Shown in pieces: positions 16,820-24,748 of a stretch of 28,210 nt of DNA. Made by a program: the position numbers and the translations under genes. This stretch comes from DASPPK01 sp964399235 (GTDB taxonomy: Archaea; Thermoproteota; Bathyarchaeia; Bathyarchaeales; Bathycorpusculaceae): NCBI GenBank assembly GCA_964399235.1, contig CAYNQC010000008.1:1-28210 (forward strand), written 5' to 3'. Within the stretch, counting starts at the first letter, position 1; the number at the start of each line of letters is the position of its first letter. Under the pieces are notes generated by a model. It had not been told where the DNA came from. It made no database searches and worked only from the letters and a program-made list of their open reading frames with translations.

Positions 16820-19621
16820 TTGGTAACCTTGAACCTTGACAAGATCTTTAATCCCAAAAGCATCGCCGTCATAGGAGCCAGCGAAGAAGAGGGTTCCGTG
16901 GGATATGTTCTTACGAAGAATTTCATTGATCTCAAGTTTGAAGGAAAGCTTTTCCCCGTCAACATCCGGAAACCCCAAGTCTTAGGGCTTAAGGCCTATC
17001 CGAGTGTCGACCTGATACCTGAACCAGTAGACCTCGCGATTATAGCTACGCCGAGCAAAACCGTGCCAGACGTTCTTGAACAATGTGGAAAGGCAGGGAT
17101 AGGCAGCATAATCATAATTTCAGCCGGCTTCAAGGAAATTGGGCCTGAAGGCAAATTGCTTGAGCAGAGAATTATCGAAATCAAGAAAAAGTACAACATG
17201 CGCATCGTAGGACCCAACTGTCTAGGTGTGATCCGCCCGAGCAATCGCCTTAATGCAACTTTCTTAAACAGAATGCCCAAGTCCGGCAACATAGCCTTCA
17301 TATCGCAGAGTGGAGCGCTCGGCTCGGCCATCCTTGATTGGGCAATACACGAAAACATAGGTTTCAGCAACTTTGTGTCGTTGGGTTCAATGATTGACGT
17401 CGATTTCGGTGACCTTATCGACTACTTCGGCACTGACCCTAAAACAAGAAGCATCTTGATGTACATAGAAGGAATAACTCAAGCCAGAGAATTCATGAGT
17501 GCCGCAAGACACTTCGCAAGAACCAAACCCATAGTTGTGGTCAAGGCTGGAAAATTCGCTGAAAGCGCCAAAGCCGCTGCGTCCCATACTGGTTCATTGA
17601 CGGGCGAAGACATGATCTATGACAAGGCGTTCAAACGTGCTGGAATTGTGCGGGTGGACGAAATCGCCGATCTCTTTAACTGTGCTGAGGTCCTTGGCAC
17701 TCAGCCTTTGCCGCAAGGTCCCAACCTCGCAATAATCACCAACGCGGGCGGACCAGGGGTGATGGCAACAGACGCCTTGATCGCTCAAGGTGGAAAATTG
17801 GCAAGGCTTGGCGAGAAGACGATGGAGAAACTGAACAGTGTTCTCCCCCACTATTGGAGTCGAGGGAATCCTATTGACATCTTGGGAGATGCCAAGGCCG
17901 ACAGGTTCAAAGCGGTGGTTGAAGCCTGCTTAGACGATCAAGACATCGATGGAATCCTGATTATATACACTCCTCAAGCAGTCGCTGAACCTGTCGAGGT
18001 TGCAAAGAGCATCGTAGACCTCTACAAGAGCAGAGGCTTTCATAATAAGACAATCCTTACGTCGTTCATGGGTTACGGAGTGGTAGAAGATGCAAACCGC
18101 ATTTTCAATCAGAACAACATTCCCACATACTCTACTCCTGAACAGGCAATCAAGACGTACCGTTACATGTATCAGTATAAACGCAACCTAGAACTGCAAT
18201 ACGAAACTCCTGAAGAGTTGCCAGTAGACGTTGTGCCACCAAAACGTCCTTTGATGGTGATAATGAGGAACGTCGCGACTGAAAACCGTGAAATAATGAA
18301 TGAGCTGGAAGCTAAAACGTTCCTAGAATACTATAATCTGCCAGTGGTCAAGACAAGAGTGGCTCAGAGTGAAGACGAAGCTGCATTTCAAGCCGCTCAG
18401 CTGGGTTACCCGGTAGTTTTAAAGATACTCTCTCCCCAAATAGTGCATAAGACCGAAGCCGGTGGCATAGTACTTGACCTCAACAGCGAAACAGAAGTCA
18501 GAAACGCCTTCAACCACATCCTGAAGGCAGCAAAGGAATACGATCCAAATGCTCAAATTCTGGGCGTAACCGTGCAACAGATGGTTAAGAAACAGGGCTA
18601 CGAAGTCATAATAGGTGCAAAAGCTGATCCGCTCTTTGGCCCAGTGATGCTTTTCGGAATGGGCGGAGTCGGAGTTGAACTTTTCAAAGATTTCGCGATT
18701 GGAATTCCCCCACTAAATCAGACCCTAGTGCGGCGAATGATGGAGGAGACGAAGGTGTATCAGCTTCTGAAGGGATACAGGAACGTTCCACCAGCTAACA
18801 TCAAGCTTCTCGAGGAGATACTGGTGCGTTTCAGTCAGATGCTTGTCGATTTCCCACAGCTCAAGGAAGTCGATATCAACCCCCTCTTCATCAACGAGAA
18901 GGAAGCGGTCGTCCTAGACGCCAGAATCGTCATCGACAGAGAACGCGTCTTCAAGAGGTTTGAGCCACACGAGCATCTGGTGATCACCCCATACCCCAAG
19001 AAGTATGAAACAATGTGGAAACTCCGAGACGGAAGGACAGTATTGCTGAGGCCAATAAAACCAGAAGACGAGCCCCTATGGATGGAAATGTTCCAGAACT
19101 TCTCCGAAGAATCAATTCGCTACCGATTCTTCCAGATAATCAAGGACACGCCCCACGAAACCAGAGTCCGCTACTGCAACATTGACTATGACAGAGAAAT
19201 AGCAATCGTTCCAGAATTGACAGAAAACGGGCGCAAGAAGATTCTAGGTGTTACTCGAGTCAGCATTGAACCAGACGGGAAGAAAGGAGAAATAGCCTTC
19301 ATAACTGCTGATCCATGGCAAGGCCTCGGATTGGGCACAAAAATGGTTGACTATGCAATTGAAATATGCAAAGACATGAAACTCGATACTGTCTATGCCA
19401 TAATACTTCAAGACAACTATAGAGCCATCGCCTTGATGAAGAAAATGGGCTTCACAACTCAAAACCAGGATGACGGAACTGTGAGAGCCACACTGGACCT
19501 TATGGAAGAAGAGAAAACGGTGTGCCCTGAAATAGCCCCTCCTCCTTCGCCAGCTTTAACGGAGAGTTCTGTGACAAAGAATGATGTGAAGCAGCAAACG
19601 CGAGAAGCAGCAACTACCTGA
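16820..19621 (+). CDS. ADP-forming acyl-CoA synthetase fused to GNAT acetyltransferase
   Basis: Predicted 933-residue protein. Order: CoA-binding domain (about 6-130, VIGASEEEGSVGY), succinyl-CoA-ligase-like domains with the phosphorelay His256 in ASHTGSLTGED, an ATP-grasp domain (about 490-715, with VVLKILSPQIVHKTEAGG and a DINPLF metal site), then a GNAT domain (about 745-895) with the acetyl-CoA loop DPWQGLGLGTKM. A Pro/Ser/Thr-rich tail follows. The first two-thirds form a fused alpha-beta ACD, which makes ATP from acyl-CoA, ADP and phosphate. The ACD+GNAT layout is that of bacterial Pat-type protein lysine acetyltransferases, which often lose the His; here it is kept, so both activities are plausible. 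Start TTG 16820 has GGAAGG 7 nt upstream; the frame extends to TTG 16784. Confidence 0.9.
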   Translation: MVTLNLDKIFNPKSIAVIGASEEEGSVGYVLTKNFIDLKFEGKLFPVNIRKPQVLGLKAYPSVDLIPEPVDLAIIATPSKTVPDVLEQCGKAGIGSIIIISAGFKEIGPEGKLLEQRIIEIKKKYNMRIVGPNCLGVIRPSNRLNATFLNRMPKSGNIAFISQSGALGSAILDWAIHENIGFSNFVSLGSMIDVDFGDLIDYFGTDPKTRSILMYIEGITQAREFMSAARHFARTKPIVVVKAGKFAESAKAAASHTGSLTGEDMIYDKAFKRAGIVRVDEIADLFNCAEVLGTQPLPQGPNLAIITNAGGPGVMATDALIAQGGKLARLGEKTMEKLNSVLPHYWSRGNPIDILGDAKADRFKAVVEACLDDQDIDGILIIYTPQAVAEPVEVAKSIVDLYKSRGFHNKTILTSFMGYGVVEDANRIFNQNNIPTYSTPEQAIKTYRYMYQYKRNLELQYETPEELPVDVVPPKRPLMVIMRNVATENREIMNELEAKTFLEYYNLPVVKTRVAQSEDEAAFQAAQLGYPVVLKILSPQIVHKTEAGGIVLDLNSETEVRNAFNHILKAAKEYDPNAQILGVTVQQMVKKQGYEVIIGAKADPLFGPVMLFGMGGVGVELFKDFAIGIPPLNQTLVRRMMEETKVYQLLKGYRNVPPANIKLLEEILVRFSQMLVDFPQLKEVDINPLFINEKEAVVLDARIVIDRERVFKRFEPHEHLVITPYPKKYETMWKLRDGRTVLLRPIKPEDEPLWMEMFQNFSEESIRYRFFQIIKDTPHETRVRYCNIDYDREIAIVPELTENGRKKILGVTRVSIEPDGKKGEIAFITADPWQGLGLGTKMVDYAIEICKDMKLDTVYAIILQDNYRAIALMKKMGFTTQNQDDGTVRATLDLMEEEKTVCPEIAPPPSPALTESSVTKNDVKQQTREAATT

Positions 19622-19648
19622 TTGAAGCTACGGGTTCGTGCCTAGGAC

Positions 19649-20170
19649 TCAAGGCATGAGCCTTTTGTTTTTCAACCACACTTTGGCAAGTTCTTCGTAG
19701 TTAGGAAAAGCCTTTCTCAGTATGGGAATATACATGTGCATTTCATCGTCACTCATGTATTGGAACTGGTACTCTCCCATGTAAGGCGCAGGCTCGCCTT
19801 CTCTTGTCACAAATTCCACATGCATGAAGGGATCCCCGCGCTTTATTGTGATCGGATGATGATCGTTACTGAGATTGACGAGTTCTAGAGCCAACCTTCC
19901 GACAAAGCCACTGTGAACCTTCGCCGCATTTAGGAAGGACAGCCCCATTCTTCCGTATTTGCTCTTGGCAGTCAGGTGAGAAACATAGTTCGGCGGAGTG
20001 AAAATGACCTCGTGTGAAATGAGGTTTCTATGCTCCAAGTAATGAAGAGTTGTTTCCTCCCTGACCGTGAGTATGTATCCATCACCATCCAAGAGATTGA
20101 AGTCGTAGGGATAAATCACCTTATAGTCGTCTATGAGCTCTTTCACTTTGTCTTTACCTAGGACGCACAT
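19649..20170 (-). CDS. dCTP deaminase/dUTPase-family protein
   Basis: A 173-residue protein with the trimeric dUTPase/dCTP deaminase (Dcd) fold. The N-terminus (VLGKDKVKELI, then IYPYDFNLLDGDGYILTV) follows the Dcd pattern. SKYGRMGL keeps the Arg of the deaminase phosphate/active-site motif, and RLALELVNLSN keeps the Glu that catalyses deamination in Dcd. The conserved segment that normally sits between HSGF and the following Gly, with the Asp that activates water in dUTPases, appears deleted: the text runs HSGFVGRLALELVN. The C-terminal 45 residues (about 125-173) are unlike classical Dcd. Deaminase, altered pyrophosphatase or a different nucleotide-binding role are all possible. Start ATG 20170. 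It converges on the acyl-CoA synthetase gene and diverges from the zinc-finger GNAT gene. Confidence 0.75.
   Translation of the reverse strand: MCVLGKDKVKELIDDYKVIYPYDFNLLDGDGYILTVREETTLHYLEHRNLISHEVIFTPPNYVSHLTAKSKYGRMGLSFLNAAKVHSGFVGRLALELVNLSNDHHPITIKRGDPFMHVEFVTREGEPAPYMGEYQFQYMSDDEMHMYIPILRKAFPNYEELAKVWLKNKRLMP
19651..19672 (+). terminator. Hairpin plus T-tract terminator
   Basis: AAGGC, loop ATGA, GCCTT form a perfect 5-bp stem followed by TTTGTTTTT. It lies 30 nt after the acyl-CoA synthetase stop and inside the last codons of the convergent gene. It should end the plus-strand transcript. Confidence 0.45.
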
Positions 20171-20216
20171 TCACAGATGCCCTCAGCACTTTCGTAGCAT
20201 TACTGAGACTCTGTTG

Positions 20217-20223
20217 TTATATA
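20217..20223. promoter_or_regulatory. TATA element between divergent genes, possibly shared
   Basis: TTATATA (TATATAA on the other strand) is the only clear TATA box in the 71-nt gap. It is about 22 nt from GTG 20242 on the plus strand, fitting a leaderless transcript, and about 50 nt from ATG 20170 on the minus strand. Its near-palindrome could drive both genes. Confidence 0.45.
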
Positions 20224-20241
20224 GTTTTTGACAGCAGAATA

Positions 20242-20859
20242 GTGAACCGTGAAAAGCTCATGCGATGTGCTTACTGTGATCAAGATGCTGTTTGCAAGTG
20301 CAGTTCTTGTAAGAGATTACTCTGCTCCAAGCACCTTCGAATAGGCACTGTCTGCCCAGAATGTACAAGAAAAACAAGACTGACGTGTGCCATTAAATCT
20401 GCCGTGCCTGACGACAGGGAGACTATTCGGAAATTCGCCAGGCAATTTTGGGGCGAAGAAGAGCAGCTGGCTTTCGGTCAATTCTTCAGAGTAGCTGACT
20501 TGCCAAGCTATGTTGCCAAGAGGAAAAACGAGGTTTTGGGTTTCATTTCAACGACGGATGTCGACGATTCAACCATAATCGTCGCCCTCGCCATCCTGCC
20601 CAAATACCAAGATTCCGGCATAGGAACAGCATTGATAAATGTAGTTGAGAGGGAAACCAAGCGCAAGAAGAGGAAGAGACTGCTTGTTTCTACCTCAAAC
20701 GATGACCTGCCAGCATTGGCATTTTATCAGAGTCAAGGGTTTCAAATCTATGAGGTCAAGCCGGGTGTCATAGCCGAGAAGCATGGGAAAATTCTGGAAG
20801 GAATCGGAGGATTGCCAATAAGAGACGAGTTGCGCTTGCGCAAAACCTTTGATCCTTAA
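20242..20859 (+). CDS. Zinc-finger GNAT acetyltransferase
   Basis: A 205-residue protein joining an N-terminal Cys-rich zinc module to an acetyltransferase. Residues 9-41 hold C9, C12, C18, C20, C23, C28, H31, C38 and C41, a B-box-like arrangement that could bind two zinc ions. Residues about 50-180 are a GNAT domain with the acetyl-CoA loop LPKYQDSGIGTALI and a C-terminal ALAFYQSQGFQIYEV strand-helix typical of the family. The acceptor substrate is unknown; the zinc module may recognise a protein or RNA partner. The GTG 20242 start fits the TATA spacing with no leader; ATG 20260 is an alternative that keeps every cysteine. It ends 17 nt from the stop of the convergent hydrogenase maturation protease gene. 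Confidence 0.82.
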   Translation: MNREKLMRCAYCDQDAVCKCSSCKRLLCSKHLRIGTVCPECTRKTRLTCAIKSAVPDDRETIRKFARQFWGEEEQLAFGQFFRVADLPSYVAKRKNEVLGFISTTDVDDSTIIVALAILPKYQDSGIGTALINVVERETKRKKRKRLLVSTSNDDLPALAFYQSQGFQIYEVKPGVIAEKHGKILEGIGGLPIRDELRLRKTFDP

Positions 20860-20876
20860 CGATGTCTGACAGCGAG

Positions 20877-21383
20877 CTATTCCATGTGTGAAAAGATTTG
20901 CAGAAGAACCGTGGAGATTTTGTTTGCTGAGTTCTGAAGCGTTCTGGTCAGTCCTTCGCCAAACTCGGTCTTCTCAGGTTCTATCAGTAACAACGCGACT
21001 TTTGCTCTTGTTGTGTTCGCTAGATAGTCACAGAATATTCTCAGGGGAAGCATGTGCGTTGAGATGGCAGGCGTTGAGATCAATTCTTCAGGTCTTACAA
21101 GTCTGGTTTCACCAGGCGCGACGCCCAAGATTGCCGCATCTATGAGTAGAACATGCGTCGGATCAAAAGCGACTATTGTCTGTAAACTATTTTCAGGCAC
21201 TGTTTCGCATTCTATTAGCAGTATTTTGTCAGAAGTCTGGCCTGACAGGTTCTGGACAACTTTCATTCCTACGAAGTCGTCCATTCGCAGTGGATTACCT
21301 ATTCCGGCCACAACAACTTTGCGGGCTTTTGATAACCATTTCTTCAGTTCTTTCTCGGTGTTGTACTGCGCCTTTCTTTGCAA
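20877..21383 (-). CDS. [NiFe]-hydrogenase maturation protease (HycI/FrxA type)
   Basis: A 168-residue endopeptidase of the HybD/HycI family (M52-type), which clips the C-terminal tail from the hydrogenase large subunit once nickel is inserted. The hallmark AGIGNPLRMDDFVG is at 26-39. Nickel-sensing residues are probably a Glu in ECETVPEN (60 or 64), Asp82 in LLIDAA and His110 in ISTHMLPL. It is the last gene of the hydrogenase/heterodisulfide reductase operon, 43 nt after mvhA, whose product carries the matching cleavable tail. The start is TTG 21383, supported by GGCGGT about 5 nt upstream. Length is normal for the family, and the N-terminal 20 residues before the core are slightly extended. 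Confidence 0.88.
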   Translation of the reverse strand: MQRKAQYNTEKELKKWLSKARKVVVAGIGNPLRMDDFVGMKVVQNLSGQTSDKILLIECETVPENSLQTIVAFDPTHVLLIDAAILGVAPGETRLVRPEELISTPAISTHMLPLRIFCDYLANTTRAKVALLLIEPEKTEFGEGLTRTLQNSANKISTVLLQIFSHME

Positions 21384-21426
21384 AATAGACCGCCAGAAAA
21401 ATTCGCAGAAGGATAGGAGAGAAAAA

Positions 21427-22881
21427 TCATCTTTTTATGGTCTGGATCAGCTTCTTGGTGTGATCGTAGACTTCAAGTTTCAGCGGCATCTGTCCTACTG
21501 CATAATGCGTGGCACATCCGAAGCATGGGTCGTAGGCTCTGAAAGCCATTTCAACCATGTTCAGCATGCCTTGTTCCACTTTGCCCCCATGGATCACTCC
21601 TTTTGCAGCATCGCGGACGGACATGCATATTGCAGGGTAATTGTTGGTTGTCGCGACGATCAGGTTCACGTCCTTGACTAATGCATCTTTGTCAAGCACG
21701 TAGTGGTGGTACAGCGTGCCTCTTGCGGCTTCAACAACGCCCACGCCTTCTCCTGGTTCGCCGGGTTTTGCACGGACGTTTGTGCTTGTTATCTCGGGGT
21801 CTTTGGCGAGTTCCAGTGTTCGTTCTGTGGCATAGAGGAGTTCAATCAATCGTGCCCAGTGGAACGCGAGTGTTCCATGCACTGGTTTGCCGCCGAGGGT
21901 CTTGTACATTTCATCGTATTCAGCTTGAGCGAGAGGCGTAGTCATGCCGTTTGAAGCGTTCAGTCTTGCAAGCGGACCTACGCGGTAGACGCCGCTTTCT
22001 GAACCATATGTCAGGCCTTTCCATCCAATCTTTTTCAGATATGGGAATTTGGAATAGCTCCATTGTTCAACATGTTCTGCAATGTGAGTCTGGTAGTCTT
22101 TGGGTTCAAACTTCAGAATTTCCTTTGCTGTTGGGTCGACCACTCTTATTTTGCCGTCGTAAAAGTTGACTTTGTTGTGTTCGTCAACCAATCCCATATA
22201 GTAGGTTTTCATTGTGTAGGCGTCGCTTTTGATCATGTCAACATATTTGGGGTTGCCCAGTACGATGTCGTGGAATATTTTGAGCGTCAACTTTGCGAAT
22301 TCGACAGAGGACGCCGCCATCTTTTCTATTTCTTGTCTGCCTTCTTCACTTAGGGGCTTAGAAATTCCTCCGGGCAATCCGCATACAGGGTGAGTTGCCT
22401 TGCCCCCGAGTATCTCGGTTATTTTTTGACCGTATGCTCTGTGCTTTATGACTTCTTTGGCTACATCCATGCCGGCTTTTTCGATCACGCCTAAGATGTT
22501 TCGTTTCTCAGGCGGGGCATCTGGGCCGACTATGAAGTCAGGTCCGCCGAGGAAATAGAAGTGAAGTGTATGATCATATATGACGTAGCCGGTGTACATC
22601 ATCTCTCGAAGTTTCTTTGCTGCAGAAGGTGGTTCAACATTAAAGGCAGCATCCAAAGCCTTGACCGAAGCGAAATGATGTGCTACAGGACAGACTCCAC
22701 AGATGCGGGTTGTCAAAAGCGGCATTAGTTCGGCTCTTCTGCCGATGCAGAACTTCTCAAATCCTCTGAGTTCCGGAATCTTGAGGTATGCGTTTTCAAC
22801 TTCGCCAGCATCGTTCAGAAATATGGAGATGTTTCCATGTCCCTCGAGTCGCGTGATCGGGTCTATAGTTATTTCTTTCAT
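21427..22881 (-). CDS. mvhA: F420-non-reducing [NiFe] hydrogenase large subunit MvhA
   Basis: A 484-residue catalytic subunit of a group 3c [NiFe] hydrogenase, which oxidises H2 and passes electrons through MvhG and MvhD to HdrA. Both nickel-binding cysteine pairs are intact: L1 RICGVC (59-64) and L2 DPCFGCATH (451-459). RLEGHG at 11-16 is the usual N-terminal signature. After His459 a 25-residue tail follows, as expected for a precursor processed by the protease encoded next. The ATG overlaps the mvhG TGA by 4 bp (ATGA), so the subunits are translationally coupled. It is cytosolic, with no signal sequence. Group assignment rests on the MvhD and Hdr neighbours as well as the motifs. Confidence 0.94.
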   Translation of the reverse strand: MKEITIDPITRLEGHGNISIFLNDAGEVENAYLKIPELRGFEKFCIGRRAELMPLLTTRICGVCPVAHHFASVKALDAAFNVEPPSAAKKLREMMYTGYVIYDHTLHFYFLGGPDFIVGPDAPPEKRNILGVIEKAGMDVAKEVIKHRAYGQKITEILGGKATHPVCGLPGGISKPLSEEGRQEIEKMAASSVEFAKLTLKIFHDIVLGNPKYVDMIKSDAYTMKTYYMGLVDEHNKVNFYDGKIRVVDPTAKEILKFEPKDYQTHIAEHVEQWSYSKFPYLKKIGWKGLTYGSESGVYRVGPLARLNASNGMTTPLAQAEYDEMYKTLGGKPVHGTLAFHWARLIELLYATERTLELAKDPEITSTNVRAKPGEPGEGVGVVEAARGTLYHHYVLDKDALVKDVNLIVATTNNYPAICMSVRDAAKGVIHGGKVEQGMLNMVEMAFRAYDPCFGCATHYAVGQMPLKLEVYDHTKKLIQTIKR

Positions 22882-23858
22882 TCTTTCATCACTTTCCTTC
22901 TGAGAATTGACGATGGCAACGAGTACATGTAAAAAGTCCCAACCGGATCTTTGATTTGACTCATGAGCTTTTCAACCTCTTCGTCAGTGTAGTGTTCTTG
23001 CTCAGTTTCAAGGCCCATTATTGACGCCAAAGCGCTGAGCATCGCCGCACCCTGTTCAGGCGCATTCGGACACGGACCCCCGCATCCTGTGCAAGGCATG
23101 TCAACGTTCAGACATTGTGCGCCGCATCCGCTTCGTGTTGCCGGGCCGATACAAATTATTCCCTGCTCAAGTAAGCACCGTTCAGGTTCGGGTGCTTTCT
23201 CATAAACGCGATATATCTTGTTTATGCGTTTGTTCTCTTTCTTCCTCGGGCATTCATCACAGACTGACTTCATAGGAGCAAGCACTGAACCCTTGGGCGG
23301 AAGTTGGTTCTTGGCAATTGCATCAATAGCATTCAAAACCAGTTTGACTGGCGGCGGGCATCCTGGAAGGTAGTAGTCAACGTCTACTGTTTGCCCGAGA
23401 GTCCTGACGGTATCGTAGAATTCAGGTAGTTTCAGAGAACCCTCTTTAACCTGCGTCTTGGTTTGGGGAACAGTTTTCTCTGGATTTGTTATGTGTGTGC
23501 CCAAGTAGACATGCTCAAAGATTTCTTTTCTATTGTTCAAGTTGGCCAGCCCGGGGACGCATCCCTCATGGGCGCATGAACCGAAGGCTACGAGGACTTT
23601 TGACTTCTTTCTTAACAGTTTAGCCATGTGTTCCTGCTCTTCGCTTCTGATAGAGCCGTTGAAGAAGCAAACGTCAATGTACTTGTCAGGCATCGCCTCA
23701 ACATCTTTGTATTTGACGTCCATGGCCACGGGCCAGAAGACGATATCTGCAATGTTTACAACGTCAAGTATCTTCTCGTTTATGTCTAGGACGGCGATTT
23801 CGCATCCGCCACAACTGGCAGCCCAATAGAACCCTAGTTTTAACTTCTCTGTTACCAT
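22878..23858 (-). CDS. mvhG: F420-non-reducing hydrogenase small subunit MvhG
   Basis: A 326-residue iron-sulfur small subunit that carries electrons from the [NiFe] site of MvhA to MvhD/HdrA. The proximal-cluster start WAASCGGCE (C16, C19) is present, with further cysteines in GSCAHEGC and in PGCPPP. The C-terminal part has many more (CDECPRK, GCGAQCLN, PCTGCGGPCP), in line with the three 4Fe-4S clusters of the family. There is no Tat signal, so it stays in the cytoplasm. I start at ATG 23858, 1 nt after the hdrB stop and preceded by GGTGGAGGAG; the reading frame itself runs to 23915, inside hdrB. Confidence 0.92.
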   Translation of the reverse strand: MVTEKLKLGFYWAASCGGCEIAVLDINEKILDVVNIADIVFWPVAMDVKYKDVEAMPDKYIDVCFFNGSIRSEEQEHMAKLLRKKSKVLVAFGSCAHEGCVPGLANLNNRKEIFEHVYLGTHITNPEKTVPQTKTQVKEGSLKLPEFYDTVRTLGQTVDVDYYLPGCPPPVKLVLNAIDAIAKNQLPPKGSVLAPMKSVCDECPRKKENKRINKIYRVYEKAPEPERCLLEQGIICIGPATRSGCGAQCLNVDMPCTGCGGPCPNAPEQGAAMLSALASIMGLETEQEHYTDEEVEKLMSQIKDPVGTFYMYSLPSSILRRKVMKE

Positions 23859-23859
23859 C

Positions 23860-24747
23860 TTACTTTTTCTCCTCCACCTTGTTAAGCAATTTCGAAACGT
23901 CAACCCTAAGCTCACTGAACGCTAGCTCGGCAGGTTTCATGCCCATTGCTAAACCCAGCAGTTGAGGATAATGCAGCACTGGGATTCCATAAACCTCATT
24001 AAACATCTTTTCAATTCTCAACTCGTTTGTATCATACATGATGTGGCAGAATGGGCAGATAGTTATCATGGCTTCCGCTTCTACAGCCTTCACGTGATTT
24101 AACTTGTCGCGTGCGAGCTGCAAAGCAACTTTGTCACTCACTCCTACGCTTGGTGCGCCGCAGCATTCGGTCTCATCCATGTAATCCAAGCAGGTCGCAC
24201 CTGTTGCTTCAATCAAAGCCTTTAGCGTTTTAGGGTCTTCGGGATCGTCAAACCCGATGAACTCTTTAGGCCTCAGAATGTGACATCCGTTATGCTCTGC
24301 AACTTTGAGCATGGTAAGCGGTCTGGTCACTGCGTTCTTGATTTTTTCAAGCCCCACATCCTCGACCATCAACTGCATAAAATGTTTCACATTGGAAGTT
24401 CCCTTAAACTGCAAGCCACTGTCTTTCAGGTGGCTGTTTATGTCATCCCGAAGTTCCTTGTTTTCCTTCAGCATTTTATTGACTTTCTTCAGAGTTCCGG
24501 CACATCCTGGGCACAGCGTCGTGATGTCTAATCCTTCCCGTTCGGCCAACGCCAGGTTTCTAGTAGCCAAGATTAGCATCATTTCGTGGCTTACCGGATC
24601 CAGTGGCAGACCGCAACAGTTGAATTCGGGCATCTCGTGGAGTTCAACGCCTAGCTTACAAAGAACCTTGCGTGCTGAGATTTCAAAGGCGCTCACACGA
24701 TAGGGAATTGCGCATCCTAGAAACATGAGATACTTCAGACTGGCCAT
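23860..24747 (-). CDS. hdrB: Heterodisulfide reductase subunit HdrB
   Basis: A 295-residue subunit with two CCG domains, which bind the noncubane 4Fe-4S clusters where heterodisulfide is reduced in methanogens. The first motif is C12, then CCG at 44-46, then CPGC at 79-82; the second is C155, then CCG at 195-197, then CPFC at 231-234. Both are complete. I start at ATG 24747, with GGTGA a few bases upstream inside the end of hdrC; GTG 24756 is an alternative overlapping hdrC by 8 bp. Whether the acceptor is CoM-S-S-CoB or another disulfide cannot be told: no Mcr or methanogenesis gene is in the window. Confidence 0.93.
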   Translation of the reverse strand: MASLKYLMFLGCAIPYRVSAFEISARKVLCKLGVELHEMPEFNCCGLPLDPVSHEMMLILATRNLALAEREGLDITTLCPGCAGTLKKVNKMLKENKELRDDINSHLKDSGLQFKGTSNVKHFMQLMVEDVGLEKIKNAVTRPLTMLKVAEHNGCHILRPKEFIGFDDPEDPKTLKALIEATGATCLDYMDETECCGAPSVGVSDKVALQLARDKLNHVKAVEAEAMITICPFCHIMYDTNELRIEKMFNEVYGIPVLHYPQLLGLAMGMKPAELAFSELRVDVSKLLNKVEEKK

Positions 24748-24748
24748 T

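Noticed and set aside
23859..23915. Upstream start for mvhG at 23915
   Set aside because: It lies within hdrB; ATG 23858 has a purine-rich ribosome site and gives the usual N-terminus.
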